The notes: a model not told the origin generated them from the letters alone. A DNA stretch of 64,000 bases from Coriolopsis trogii (GCA_020543525.1 JAHYIO010000037.1:1984001-2048000); one strand, 5' to 3'. Shown: positions 11,635-24,605, counted from the stretch's first letter. A program made the numbers and translations.

Positions 11635-12379
11635 ATCAACCGAGGCGCGGGCGGCAGTGCGACAAGCTTCTCCCGGGGTCTGTTCGTTCTGTTCGAACAC
11701 GCCTTCAAGCTCGGGATGTTGGGCGCACGGAAGTCCGGCGGCAGATCGCCGGTCGGATACGGAGAAGGACCGTTGGGCATGACGATGCAGGTGCTCTCAG
11801 AGGGCGGACCGGAGGAGTTGGCGAGGGACAGGGGATGGTGGCAGGAGGACTTGGCGAGAGAGGGGCGGCAGCGGCGATCTGGGGGGAGAGTGAGGATAAT
11901 GAATTCCGAGATCAGATCTCGCGTTGGGAGCTAGTTACGGACGAGGGCGCCGGAGTGAACACGATTGGTGTAGTCGCCATGGCTGCGAGAAGACGGGGAA
12001 AGTATGTTCGTGATGGAGACGGAGGAGGCGGGGTCGGAAGAATGGTGTGCGTGTCTGATCTTCTGGTGGTGGTGGGTCGGATTGGGGAGAGGGGCCGCGA
12101 GGGGCGGTGTGGATGTCAGCTGGAGAGAAGGGAGGCTGCTGAGGCTGAGGCTGCGCTGAGGCCCCGAGGGGAGGCCGCGTGGGGGACCTCGTGGGAGACA
12201 CGTGGGCGACCCGGCGGAGTGGGCGGACCACGCGTGGCACTGGCACTGGCACAGGCTGTCGACTCGGAGATCGTCCAAGCGGCTCGCTCCCGGCTGCCTT
12301 CTATGTCTCCCCAACCTCATACAATCATGGCCGCCTCCACACAAGAACGCTGCCTTATCGCTCTCTACCAGCACACAAC
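11635..12379. other. Intergenic, no gene seen
   Basis: Between EMC6 and the DUF6593 gene. It is purine-rich on the plus strand (many GGAG and GGGG runs near 11830-12190), then turns pyrimidine-rich from about 12290, as expected of a 5' untranslated leader. Open frames on both strands are biased toward Arg, Gly and Pro without recognisable motifs, so none is called. Confidence 0.6.
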
Positions 12380-13165
12380 ATGTCCGCCTCCTACGCCCTC
12401 CTCCAGTTCTCCTCAGATCCCTGGAACGCACGCTTCGAGGACCTCGAGAGCCGCTTAGCATTCACCGTGTATGTCCCATCTCCCCTCACCGGTCTCCCCC
12501 TCCCCGCTTCCTGCCACTAATTGCGCACGGTCGTTCGACAGGACAATGGTCTCTCTTCCCATTCCGGCTGCTCCGCCCGCACAGCTGACCCCTCCCGTAT
12601 TAACCCCAGGTCGACGAGAATCCAAACCTCATCATGAAGATCGCCCGCGAGGCCCCATGGGCACAACAGCACTCAGACATCATGGGCCCCAACAACTCCT
12701 ACTTCTACTTTGGCCCAAACCGCACCCCGGGCCACCTCATATACGGCAACAGCACCTACCAGACCATGGCCCAGGCACGAAATCGCAAGAAGGAGAACAG
12801 CACGTAAGTGCCCTCAGCCCCCGTACGAGACCGACGCCACACACCTCTCATCCCTCTCCCAGCTCCCGTTATTTCTGGGCCCAGAACGGCAGGGAGTACA
12901 AGTGGCGAATACACTCGCCACAGCGTCTCGAGGTATGCGTCTCCTCCACCAGGCAGGTAGGCCCCCGGTCGTCCATGCTCACCGCGCTTCCAAAATGTAG
13001 TGCGTAGACGGGAGGGGAAATGTGATGGCCCTCTGGGAGACGAGCCAGCTGTCGGACCCGTTCGCGGCGAAACTGACCATCAAGCACCCAGCGCTCGCTA
13101 TCATCACCGAAATCGTCACAACCTTGACCCTGAACCGCATCGCGCTCGTCTCAAATTGGCAGTAA
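12380..13165 (+). CDS. DUF6593-type protein
   Basis: A family common in mushroom-forming fungi, of unknown function. It begins MSASYALLQFSSDPWNARFE. After an intron, a stretch with DENPNLIMKIAREAPW and FYFGPNRTPGHLIYGN leads to SRYFWAQNGREYKWRI, then GRGNVMALWETSQLSDPF, and ends LTLNRIALVSNWQ at TAA 13163-13165. This gives a beta-rich domain of about 190 residues with the typical tryptophan-rich YxWR block. The introns at about 12805-12862 and 12935-13001 are firm in phase. The first intron, after AFTV, has two possible acceptors (near 12541 or 12609), so the residues around 32-45 are uncertain. No signal peptide. The role cannot be inferred from neighbours. Confidence 0.75.
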
Positions 13166-14753
13166 ACCCCCCGGAGCGAGTCCGACACCCACCCACCCTC
13201 GTAGATCACACTCACACTCACACACTCGCATTTTCTCCTTGGGTTACCTCCGTGCCCCGCTCTCACCTATGTTCACGACTATAACGTACGCGATTCGCAC
13301 TTATTCATCTAGCCGTCTTCCGAGCCAGTGTGCAGCCAGCTGCTCAGGCCGCTGCAGGGTAGACCCCGAAACACGCAGCGCTACCCATACACATCGCCAT
13401 CGACATCGCTCCAAGCCTGACCCCGACGCTCTGATCTGTCGCGCAAGTCTCGCCTGAACAGTAGCAGCAACCCCTTTGGCGCTCTCTGAAGGATACACCG
13501 TGCATCCGCCTTACCCCTACCCCTGTCCACACGAACATGATCGGTCCCTTTATTCATTCTCGGGAGATGAATCGATGACCGTTTATTTCCGACCCGGCGC
13601 GCGACCGAGTCCACCACACCATTGGCATATGTGGATCATTACCTCAATACCGCAACTTTAACCGTCCCTTGTGCACACGCCCCCACACGCGGCGGGCTGC
13701 GCGCACGAGGTACGGTGGACCTGCGCAAGCCGTCGGGTGGGGGTTTGAGAATCTGACTTTCTCTGACTCCGCTGCGAAGCGCTGCCCTTGTACTTGGTCT
13801 GCGTCCCTGCGGCTAGAGCGTCTGCGGCGTTTGACCTCGTACACCCATTCAAGCGAGGTCGCTGCCGCCGCCGGCCACGTTCGAGGCAAACGATCGGTGA
13901 CATAACAGGCCGAGAGGGTAGGGTGCAGACGATCGTGTCCATGCCGCATCTGAAGCTTCCCCGTAAACCCTGCAGCTTCTGGACGCGGGCGGTGAATGCA
14001 GAAGGTGAGTCGGCATTCCATGCCTCGATCTCTCGCATACGCCTTGCTCTACGACCACAAACCCGTGCCTGCACGTACACATCGCACGGTGAGGGGCTAG
14101 TACAGTACTCATAGTCCTACTACCACCCTGCCGCCAGCTGCGGTACGTGCGCGATTAGAGTACGCTGTGAGAAGAAGTCGACCATTAGTCAAGAATTACA
14201 CAGCCATCTCTGTTCGAGGACCAAGGCGCTCTTCGAAGTCGCCATCGCCATGACATGCATGGACCATGGGAGGGCTTCTCCACCGTCGTCCGCGCCTGCA
14301 GACTGCCATCACGAACCTTGCCACCACACGCCCCCGTCCGAAGTGCGCTGCCGACCTCAGTTCGACGGCGTGCAGCTCGAGGCACACACCAGTGACCGGC
14401 CCATGATACGTATGTACCTCGTTCTAACCCGCAGTGTCCGCGCTCGTCGGTTCTCTCAGGCTCTCGGGAGACTTCTTTCCTCGTTTCCTGTTGTGGAAAG
14501 TTGATTGACGGCCTGGAGGTGGGTTGAAGTCTAGGCACGCGACGATAACCGCAGGATCACGGGAAGCAGTTACAGGGCTATTGGGGCCTGAGGCCTGAGA
14601 CCTGACCGCTGTGAGGACACTACACACCACGGCCACGGCCGCGAAACGGTCCAAGGGGTCGTTGTTGAGCAGGCATAACCGCACGAGCCGAAGATGCCTG
14701 ATATCCTGTACACAATTCACAATTCTATCCATACAGCGAGCACCGTCCGACGC
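13166..14753. other. Intergenic, 1.6 kb between convergent genes; nothing recognised
   Basis: Lies between the 3' ends of the DUF6593 gene and TTC27. Pyrimidine-rich tracts with short CA/CAC runs occur near 13190-13230 and 13390. The frames present are short or of random composition. It is long for a convergent spacer in this genome, so an untranslated RNA is possible, but nothing supports one. Confidence 0.5.
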
Positions 14754-17700
14754 CTACTCCTCCTTCTTGATCTCCTCCTGCAGCGCAACGAGCCGCGCCC
14801 ACTCCGGCTCGTCCTCAAAGTCCCTCGTGCGGCCCATGAACGTCCGCACGATGCTCCTCGCCTGCAGCTTCCAATTGAACCCCTCGGCGACCCGCGGCCC
14901 AAAGTTGCGGAGCACGTCCACGATCTCCTCGACCTCGCCCACCGCCGCGCGCCACCGCCCGACGTCCGTCTCGCCCTTCTCCATCGTGCCCGCCGGGCCC
15001 GCGCGGTACGCGTCCAGGTACGCGTTCAGCGCGTCCCCGTACCGGCCCTCCGCCGTGAGCAGCCGCGCGCGCGCACGGAAGATGCGCGGGGACGAGACGC
15101 GCGGGAGGATGGTGCGCTCGAAGAGGTCCGCGACGCGCCGCTCGAGGTTCGTCGCCTGCGCCGCCCGCGCCACCCCCTCCACGTCGTCGTCGCCCGAGGG
15201 CGCGGCCGCGGCCTCGCTCCGCCGGGCCTTGTCGCGCGCGACGGCGTCGACGAGCCTGTCGAGCACGTCCGCGTCGACGCACGCCGCGCCGTCCTTGTCA
15301 GCGCGCTCCTCGACGACGCGGGCGAGGGCGCGGGAGGCCTCTGCGAGCTCGCCGACGTCCATGGCGACGACCATGTAGTTCGCCCACATCCGCCAGTTCT
15401 CGTAGCTCACCCGGAGGCCCTGCCTGAGCGCGCGGAAGGCGAGGAGCTTGTTCGCGAACGGGATGCGCTGCCTGCCGTCTGCCCCTGCGTCCGCGACGGC
15501 TGCTTCCGTGCCGTTCGCCGTGGCTGCCTGTGAACACGAATGCGGGTGAGTCATGCGCCCCTGCCAACTCCGCGCGGGTTCCGTGCACGCCCGCACGAAG
15601 CTCAGAAGGCCTCGCTGGGAAGCACCCGCGGGGACAGTCTGAAGCGAACAGTGCTCACCTGCGCAGCCCCGTCGTCGCCGTCGTTGTCGCCGCCGTCGCC
15701 GTCGTCGTCGTTGTCGTCGTCGAGCGAGACAGCCTTGCCGGCCTCGCCCATGCGCATGTACACGCTCGCGAGGTTGTTCCAGCTCTCGCCGTCCTCGTCG
15801 TCGATCGTCACGCACCGCACGAACGCGTCCCGCGCGCCCTCCCAGTCCTCCACCCGGAGGCACGCACACCCCAGCACGAACCACGCCCGCGCCTGGAGCG
15901 GGTTGATCCCCACCGCGCGCCGCAGGCTCTCGACCGCCTCCGCGTACCTCCCCCGCGCAAAGTAGTACCCCCCAAGGGAGCGCATCGCGCGCCCGGACGA
16001 GCCCCTGGACACCTCCCACGCGCGCTGGTAGTGCTCGAGCGCGTGCGCGGGCTCGAGGTCCCCGAGCAGGCACCACAGCTTCGCCTCCCGCGCCGCGTCG
16101 AACACGCTCCGCCGCTTCTCCGACAGCGCCTTGCCCTGCATGCGCACCGCGTCCGCCTCGGCCTTGCGCCCCTCGAGCAGGTCGCGCACGACCGCGAGCG
16201 CCTTCTCCGGCCGCTCCAGGCTCGCCCAGCAGCGCGCGACCTCCTCCCACATCTCGAGCCGCTCGAAGATCTCGAGCGCGGACTTGACGACCCCGATGGA
16301 CACGTACCGCGCCGCGAGCTCGCGCTCCATCTCCCACCGGCTCGGCAGCACCAGCTCGTGCACGTACAGCAGCCGCTCGGACGCGCTCGAGTCCGCCGTC
16401 GGCATCTGGTCCACGAGCGCTTGCAGTTGGAGGACCGCGCGCTCGACGGTGCGCGTGCGGTGCGCCTCGAGTCGGGAGCGCAGCAGGAGCGCCATCGTGT
16501 GCACCGTCCAGTTGCGCGGGTGTGCGAGCACGCGCGCGACGTACGGTGTCATCTGTTCCGCCGTCAGCCCGTGTGCGGGCGAGGTGTTCTTCACGTTCAG
16601 ACAGAGCGCGAGTAGGATCGATTGGTCGAGTGGGTGCAGCGCCGGCTGCGACGCTGGGTCGATGTGGGCCAGACGGCTTCCAGGTGGTGTGGTCGTTGTC
16701 GTCGTCGTCGTGGAGGCAGCCGAGGAAGTAAAGGCCGTCTGTTCTAGTAGCGTATCGTCGTTTAGCAAAAGTGTTTCAGGGACTGCCGGGTCCGTGCCCG
16801 ACGACCCCTCTGTTGTCGTCCCAGTCTCCCCATGTTGATCGTGTTGCGTCTTCTCCTCGTTTGACCCGTCCGAGTCGCCCCGCACGCGGGACTCAGCGAG
16901 CAGCACGAGCTGCGTCACGTCGAACTGCTGGAACTTCGTCCGCCTACCCGGTGCGCCAGAAAGCTCGTACTCGAGCTCCGTCGCCCGCGCGGCCCGCACG
17001 AAATACTCCGCCGCCGACTTGTCGTGCCCCAAGCAGTGTTCGAGCAAGCCCTGTTCCAACAGCAGCCGGCCCGCGAGATCAGGCTCGGCCGCAAACCCAT
17101 CGTCCAGCAAGGACGAGACCCCCCCGAGCACCTCCGCGGGCACGGCGACAGGCTCGTCCAGGACCTGCAGGTGCACCCGCCACACGCGCAGCCGCCACCA
17201 CGGCGCGGACCGGCAGTGCTGGAACGTGCCCGTGCCCGTGCCCGTGCCCCCGCTCTCGAGCAGGAGCAGGCGGGCGAGCTGGAGGAAGATCGGCGCTTTG
17301 GCGAGGTGGTAGGCCGGCTCGCCCCCGTGCGCGAGCTCGGAGACGGCCTTCTGGTGGAGCACGTCCTCGCTGACGAGTTGCTCGAGTTCGGTCGGGAGAG
17401 CGAGCACCTCGAGCGGCTTGATCTCCAGGTCGGGCCCGGTCCAGTTAGCTTGAATGAACGCGTGGAGGCATGCGACGGCGCAGGTGAGCCGCAGCAGCTC
17501 CTCTTCCGCCGAGGCTCCTGTTCCTGCAGAACTGGAACTTGAGAACTTGAACCACTCCGCGAGCGGTCGGTCGAGGAAGGAGCCGTCGACGTCGTCGTCG
17601 CCAGATTGCGTTACTGCGAACAGATCTCGGCTGGGCGACGCTCTGAGATCGCGAAAATCGCCGTTTACCACGTTACGCGCGATCTGTAACACCGGCGGCG

Positions 17701-17794
17701 CGTCTTCTGGTGTCGACGACGGACCAGCGAGGAGCTCGTCGTCCCATTTTCCTGTGAGCAGCGCTTTCTCGATGGCGGGAACGTTCAGGCTCAT
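14754..17794 (-). CDS. TPR-repeat protein, TTC27 / Emw1 family
   Basis: Essential TPR protein; yeast Emw1 is linked to cell-wall integrity and human TTC27 has been linked to RNA processing. Two exons, 17794-15659 and 15527-14754, give 969 residues. An N-terminal region of helical repeats contains LLEQGLLEHCLGHDKSAAEY. The C-terminal half has clear TPRs: AKLWCLLGDLEPAHALEHYQ, SLGGYYFARGRYAEAVESLR, ARAWFVLGCACLRVEDW and SWNNLASVYMRMGEAGKA (residues about 600-700), followed by the YENWRMWANYMVVAMDVGEL block typical of the family. The start at 17794 (MSLNVPAIEKALL) is preferred to upstream in-frame ATGs. Low-complexity inserts lie at 17222-17250 (Gly-Thr repeat), near 16682-16710 (poly-Thr) and 15675-15730 (Asp/Asn/Gly repeat just before the intron). 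Confidence 0.9.
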
Positions 17795-18188
17795 TTCTGA
17801 TTTCGGGAGAAACGGTAGGCTCAAGCTGGGAAGAGCAGAGAAAAACCGTTGCAGGATGAGAGAATAGAACACCGGAGTTTGCCGCCCATTGCATGGTCGC
17901 CCACAGCTGTATGGGGTCATCGATTTGCTGACTACACCACAGGAAAAATTTTGGTTCGATAACCATGCAGTTCCAAATATGTGTAACTCGTATGAAAGCA
18001 GGAGCAAAGTGAACGTATGCTAGAACATGCTAGAGCTAGGGAAAGCCGAGTAGTCCGAGGAGACGATAGATCTATATACATAACAGAAAAGCGCGAGAAG
18101 ACCCGCGTGCATATGGGACGACCACTTCCAGTCCGTCCCCAAGCCACCTCGCACCAGAACCACCACAAAAGCATGGAACCTCCCAAGA
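17795..18188. other. Intergenic, TTC27 promoter and 3' end of Boi-like gene
   Basis: 394 bp. It is AT-richer than its neighbours, with no open frame of note. It should hold the TTC27 promoter and the terminator of the upstream minus-strand gene. No TATA box near 17850. Confidence 0.5.
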
Positions 18189-21100
18189 TCATGACATCGA
18201 CCGCGAAAAGTCAAGAGGAGCGGCCATGCCCATGAACGGACCCGCAGCGACAGAGCCTTTCCCAATCGACTGCGCAATCGCCCTCCGCCTCTCCTCCCAT
18301 GCCTTGAGCGCGCGCAAGAGCTGGATGATCTTCTCCCGCTTGCCCTGCCGGATGTCGTTGATGCTCACCGTGCCCATCTTCACGTCGTTGTCCAGCAGGT
18401 AGTCGAACAGCCGGAAGAGCCCGTCCAGCTTGTCGTCGTGCGGGCCCGAGGGGAACGCCGAGTCCGGCACGGGCGGCGAAGACGGCTTGCCCTTGATGTC
18501 CTCCGCCAGACGGAGGAGCGCGAGGCCCCCGCAGAGCGGTCCGGCCGTGTTCTTTATCTGCAGCTGGCTGGGAAGGTGGGAGTTGGCCCATTCGATCAGG
18601 CTAGCCTCAACCGGCGCATCCTATCCGGTCGTTCCAATCGAAGGGAGGTATATCGCGCGTGTGTACAGTGGTATAGTGGTATGGGAAGAAAACGAAAGAG
18701 AAACGAAGTTTAATACCGGGACTGCATAGAAAAGCTGAGAGTTCCTACATAATCAACCGGACCTTGCTGTGAAGCAGCGGTGCTCGTGCGACGCAGCTCT
18801 CTGGACGGACGTGGGGGCGCCGGGCTCCTAGGTGACGTCGCCTTCTTTTGGACGGGGGACTCAGGTTCATTGGTCGAGACCGTGTCGTTTGTGAAGAAAG
18901 ACTCGAGCCTCGTGCGCTCGCCGTTCTGGCTCTTGTTAGGCATACCCATGAGGAGCACCTGTGCATCCCGACTGGACAGTTGGTTCGGGTTCTCTCTCCG
19001 CAGCGCCTTCTGCGTGGCATCCCGTGCGGTGGGCGAGGGTGGCCGCGGCGCGGGGTTCATCGCCTGCGCCACAGTCAAAGGAATGGTGGGAATGTTGCAC
19101 GAGGACATGACCGGGTCTGCAGTTGAGATGTGAACGACTGTGGAGAGGACTGTATGAACGGAAACGTACTCGTGTAATCCCTCGTGATGGTTGCCTTCAT
19201 CAGCGCCTTCATCCACTCACGCACTACCAGCTGTTCGTCCGAGCTAAAGAAATGAGGCTTCTCGGTATCATGCACGAGCCGGAAACCATAACGTCCAGGG
19301 TCCACGTTCTCGTCAGCCAAGACCTTGTAACCCACGATGTTAAGGTAACCCTTGATCTTCGTCTCCTATAGAAGCAATGCATAAATGACCTGAACGCCAA
19401 AACTTCAAGGGGAATGCCAAACTGGTACGTACCGACTTGTTGTTACTTCGGAGCCAGTACAAGTGCGGACCCTTGAGGACGAAATAGCGTAATTTCCAGG
19501 CGTTGTACCGATCGCCCCTCTTACGCATCCAGCCGTTATGATCGGGGGTGCCGATTTGCTCCAAGATACTCTGACCAGCCTTGAGGTTGGGTCCATGACC
19601 ACCCTCCGTCACTGCTGCCGCCGCTACGGTGGAGCGTGTAGGATGTCCAGACGTAGACGAGGTCCGTTTACGCAGGAGCGCCGGGTCGCGTTCCTTACCA
19701 GAGGGTGAGAGAGATATCGCACGATCCCTCTTCTCGTTGTCATCCTTCTTGTGGGCGTCCTCCTTGAGTTTACTCTTCTCCTTGTCACCGTGCCTAAAGA
19801 TGCCGTCGGATGTGCCTGGCCGACTTGACGAACGTTTATCGCGGAGCCGAGAGAAAGTGCCTAGAGGGGGCTTGTCTGAGCTGTCTGCCTTCTCGCCGAT
19901 ACTAACGGCGCAATAGGCTCAGTACCTGACAGACAGGGACAATGTATGCGTATACGTACCCGGAAAGCTTGGGCGCAGGCTTCCTGTGCTTACCAAGAGT
20001 TCCCGTGAAAGAATTGCCAAAGATGCTGAGCCTGTCCGAGGGCTTCCGCTCGTCAACGCTCCTGCCACCCTTGCTCCGCCGCCTGACAGGTGAACCCTCG
20101 TCGATAGGAGACGCCGACGGAAGCGGAGAGTGGACTGGGGTCCCGGAGGAGTGGTTGCTCGCTGTGTCCTTGTCCTTGGTCGACGACTTGTCCTTCAACG
20201 ACGACGAATCTGTAGAGCGCCCAAACAGACGGCGTCGGCTCTTCGGGTCTTTGGCCCGGATACTCTCCGTCTACGTGGAGTGTCAGTCACGCTAACCCTT
20301 TCGCAACCGAACGATGCTAGACGAACCTCGCTCATGACGGCACGCTCATCCTTGACAGAGTCAGACTTCCTGTCGCGGCCCTGGATGGCGACAGTTTCGC
20401 CCAAGGCACTGTCACTAGGTGACAACACCAATTGCGACGGACGGTTCTTCTGAATCATGCGAGCTATCAGCATACGACCAATATCTACGGGACTGCGACA
20501 TACCTGTGCTTTGGCACCAGGAAGGCCAAGACCCAGTCCTACTACTGTGCGACCGCGCTCTTCTTCGTCCAAGTTGACAACACTTCCATGAATGGACCCA
20601 GGATCGGACGCTCGCCAGCCGTTGCGCACCATAGGCGAGGGCGTCGTGATGTCCCCAGTGTGCGGAGGACTTTCTGGGCTCGTTACCGAGGCGAGGGCAG
20701 CCAGGCCAACTCCGTTGACAGCAGGTGAACTGGTGAAACTCTGGTGGGCGGAACTCTGGATGGAGTGTGAATGTGAATGCGACGGATGCGAGTGGTGAGA
20801 GGCAGGATAGTTGAAGGAGTGTGTCAACGAGCGCGGGGTGAGCATCGAGCCGCCTGGCTGCTGAGGCTCCGCTTCCTCGACCGAGGGTGGACGACGCAGC
20901 TCCGTAATGGCGTTCACGATGCGTACTCGTTTGCCGAACGCACTGATACCAATCTCGGTCTTGAGGACGTTGGCATCGAGTTCCAAGAGAACGTCACCCG
21001 TGATTTCTTGCTCTGCACCTGATGAGTACAACGAGGCAATACTGACCAACAGATACGTACCGATGAACTTGTCGCACACCCCCTGATCGAATCCTTTGGA

Positions 21101-22704
21101 CTTCAACCACTCGATGACATCATCAACAGTCCATTCCGACGGAGGTCCCGTCGGTTTCCTCGTGGTGTCAGGGGTGTTCATTTCACTCTGTTGTGGCGAC
21201 GCGAAAGAAGTGGCTGTCGTGGCGGTGGGGATGGAGGGCTGAACACCCGTGGCGCTGCTGACGGCATACGAATCGGCAGAGGAGGCAGTAGGCGACGGGA
21301 GATTGGCAGTGATGATTGTGGCGGGAGTCGTCTGCTCCGCGACATGAAGCGTACTTGGCGTCGGGGAGATGACGGATAACGGCAAAGACTGCGAAGGAGT
21401 CTCCAACGCGATCGGACTGGCGGGTATAGGGATGGATGCCGCGGCAAGTGTAGATGAAGACTCTGTCAAGGGAGGTGCCGACTCTTGTGAAGGAGCAGTG
21501 ATGTGCACAGGGGGGTTGGGGAAAGAGAGCATGGCTGGACTGGCCAGAGGACTAGATGCGGGGAAGGTGGTCGCGGTCGCGGTAGGTAAGTCCGTCTCGT
21601 CTGGGACGAGATACCGCTCAGATGGCACGACGCTGTCCCTGGAATCCGGATCGGGCGTCGAAGGTGCACGCTTCGTTTCACCCTCGGTTGTGTCTTCATC
21701 ATCCTCCTCTTCTTCCACTTCCGCGATCTGAGGGTACTGTGGATGTCTGCGGGGGCTGGCGGGGGAATCTTCATCATCCGCGTCGCTCTCGTCACTTACC
21801 TCCACGTCAATCGGAGGTACCATAGGGCGGGGCGACTCCGCGGCCTCGCGCGCTTGGCGTTGCTCATTCTCCTTCTGAGCCCTCTGAGCGAGCTTCGCGC
21901 GCGCATCCTTGTGCCAACCCAACTCATCCTCAGCATCCGCGTCACGATCATCCTCGGTCTCCGTTTCCGAGCGTTCGCTGTAATCTCCATGGGAGCTCGC
22001 GAAGCTGAACGAGCGCCCACCATCCCGATCGTTGCGGCCGAGTTGCTCGATGGCCTTCTGGACGTCGGTCAGAGTCGCACGCATCATGACATCCCCTTCG
22101 CTGGGCCTGCGCTGGCGCTCACTCTCGGTGGGACTGTCAGCCGCATTGCTGGTGCCATTGGTCGACTCCGCCTCTTCGGGAAGAGTGTGGAGGACGCTCG
22201 AAGTTCCGTTGGTTGTAGACGGTGCCTCGGCTGAGGCAGCGTCCGGAAAGGCGACAGTTGAGGTGGGAGGGGGATTTGGCGATGTGTAGCTCTGCGGGAA
22301 CAACCCTACTTGCCCAGAAGGATTGCGACCCTGTGAACGATGTAAGTGGTGTTACAAGGAGCTAACGGTGAAGTGAAATAGCATGTGAGGAAAGGCTCAT
22401 GTGAACTGGTAGAGTAGTACATTTCCGCAGTGGGTATTGACCACTTGAAGCAGAGGTGACGAGGCCGCCATGGAGTGATAGATACGACCAGACGAGTATA
22501 ACGAGACGAAATTCAAGAATATGGTGCCATGCGCATGCTGTCCGTGCATACGATGCTGGACGAAACAAGACCGCTTACCTGCCACCAGCCGTCACCGTAG
22601 AGGTCGTCCTTCTCGATGACTTCTATCTTGTCCCCGACCTTGAATTCTATCTCGTCCGCGACCTGAGGGGTGAAATCATGGAGGGCATAGACGTATTCCG
22701 GCAT
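18189..22704 (-). CDS. Boi1/Boi2/Pob1-like polarity protein: SH3-SAM-PH plus C-terminal CH domain
   Basis: Scaffold of the Boi family, which links Cdc42/Rho GTPases, exocyst and formin to polarised growth. An SH3 domain opens the protein (MPEYVYALHDFTPQVADEIE, then GDGWWQ). After a 300-residue Ser/Pro/acidic linker comes a SAM domain (PSEWTVDDVIEWLKSKGFD to FGKRVRIVNAITELRR). After basic linkers comes a PH domain (NGWMRKRGDRYNAWKLRYFVLKG without gap, continuing ETKIKGYLNIVGYKVL and ending REWMKALMKATI). The last exon encodes a calponin-homology-like domain: SLIEWANSHLPSQLQ, GLFRLFDYLLDNDVKMG, INDIRQGKREKIIQLLRAL. It is joined in phase (GPVDY to DAPVEAS) by an intron at about 18747-18620. At least eight exons; length above 1000 residues. 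Start at 22704 by the SH3 N-terminus. Confidence 0.85.
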
Positions 22705-23071
22705 GGTCGAGACGCTCCAGATGGCCGGGGCGGACGACCGTTGCTGACGGTTGTGTTCACGAAAAGAAAAAGAGAGGAAAGGAGGGTGGGAGTACGGACA
22801 ATAGGTGCGTGGTGTTCGTAGGGTAGGTGACGGTGGGGAGAGAAGTCAGTCAGCACCCAAGTCCAGCCGCCGGCTAACCGTACCTCTGATGCCATTACGC
22901 CAGGCACACCTTGGTTCAGCTTCATTCTTTTGCTTGGTTCAGCTCTTCCGCACAAGCCGGACCGACGTCGACGTCGACATCCGCCGCAGTCTTGGCAGGA
23001 GGATCTGCCCAACGTTCTCTCTCCTATTTGTCGCGATCGCCACTGCTTGTGAATACACATCTCGTCTTGCA
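22705..23071. promoter_or_regulatory. Shared divergent promoter region
   Basis: 367 bp between the starts of the Boi-like gene (-) and the charged nuclear protein gene (+). It includes a tandem CGACGTCGACGTCGAC stretch at about 22972. No TATA box recognised. Confidence 0.4.
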
Positions 23072-24432
23072 ATGAATCCTCGGCGACAAAGCACTGTTCA
23101 TGATCTCGCTGCTTTGCGCCTGCACAGAGACGGTACCCGTGTGCTCAATTCGGACGGGAACCGCTCTTCCCGTCGTGCAAAGTATGCTCTTCGCGATGCG
23201 CGAGGTAACTGGATAGCGAAGGACGCAGGCGGCCTTGCCGCCGTCAAGCAGCGCCGCAGCCAGTCTCAGCCGAATGAAGACGAACCTACGGAGGATGCGC
23301 TCACGGAAGAGATGGGTGGCACTTCAAAGCAGGACAAGGGGAAAGGTCGTGCGGAGGACAGCGGAGGTGACGAGGAGCTTGCGCTCATGGAAGAGCTGGG
23401 TAGCTCTTCGAAGCAAGACAAGCGCAAACGTCCTACGGAAGACAACGGAATCGACGAGGAGCCTGCGATGATCACCAATGCGAGAGCTCGCAAGAGAAAA
23501 CGTTTTGACGAAGACATGGATTACCTGAGTGCAGGGCATACTGCGTCCACGCTAGCCCATCCGTCGGAGAACGAGGATACTCCCCCTCATAGCAGCGGAG
23601 AGCCATCGGTTGCATTACCTATACCGACTTCGGTAAGTTTCAGCCAACATCCACCATGTATCGTTTTATAATCCGGCCGCTCGGTAAGGATCTACTCAAG
23701 TGTCTACACTACTTCGCGAGTACATATTATACATCCATGGGTCAGCTGTACGACGCAACACGAGAAGTTCGACAACAAAGGAAGCTCCGGCGTGCACAGA
23801 AGTTGAAAGATGCCCAGTCTGGGGCAACTAACTCGAGTCCCGCTCCCCATACGGAATCCCTCGGTGACATCAACGATCACGCAAAGGAACAGGACGCCGA
23901 GCCCAGCAACGTTGGAGACGAGCAGGAGGATGAAATCGAAGAGGTGAACAGCAGGACCGGAACGCAGAAGACGGGCCGCAAGAGAAAACGGAACAAAGAC
24001 CCGCGTGGAGTTGAGAAGGATATGTACAAGGTGTTCGATGGTTCCGCGCTCATGGCAATAGGTACGTTCCACGCTCTATCGGCATTATGGTCGCTAATCG
24101 GTTGAGTAGGAATGCTGTTCCAAGAACATGTTGCCCAGCTCGTACAGCCTCGCATTCCAAGTGGATGGGAAGAACAAATGGCCATGGCTGAACGGGAGAG
24201 GAAGGCGGAAGAGAAGAGAATTAGACAGGCGAAGAAGAGGAGAAGGCGGCGCCATGCAGTGAAAGCTGAAGAAGCTGAGGTGTCTGACGACTTTGAATTC
24301 GAGGACAGCGCACTATCCAATCCGGGAGGGAGAGGGCTGGGTGCCACAGACGTAGAGGACGACAGTCAGCCTGACCCCGGAGCCGGTTCTGACGAAGACG
24401 GGGAGCGCAATTCCACAGGTAGTGAACAGTAG
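23072..24432 (+). CDS. Charged nuclear-type protein, possible Rrn9-like domain
   Basis: Three exons (23072-23632, 23689-24061, 24110-24432) give 418 residues. The N-terminal 60 residues hold a conserved-looking block (SRRAKYALRDARGNWIAKD). The middle is acidic and repetitive, with two copies of a unit containing SSKQDKRK/TSKQDKGK. Exon 2 starts DLLKCLHYFASTYYTSMGQLYD, and exons 2-3 join through YKVFDGSALMAIGMLFQEHV, followed by a strongly basic run (KKRRRRRH) that is a likely nuclear localisation signal. The DLL..LHYFAS...YD plus DGSALMAIGMLLQEH pattern recalls the RRN9 domain of RNA polymerase I upstream activation factor proteins of fungi, but this is from memory of the pattern and unproven. 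A chromatin or Pol I role is therefore only an inference. Confidence 0.7.
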
Positions 24433-24605
24433 ACCGTTCGATGGTCGTGCATTTGGAGGTTGTATGCTTGTCTCGATGCATAAACGAATGAGCATTTGCT
24501 TACCATAGGGCGCCGCCCTCAAGCGCAATAAACGAGGATAGCAAAAAATGAATGAGCATTAGGATGAAATGTATATATACGAACCGACAGCCACAAGGCC
24601 ATCGT

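Noticed and set aside
15530..16615. 361-codon plus-strand frame opposite TTC27
   Set aside because: Mirror of TTC27 codons, Arg/Pro/Val-rich, crosses the real intron, no domain.
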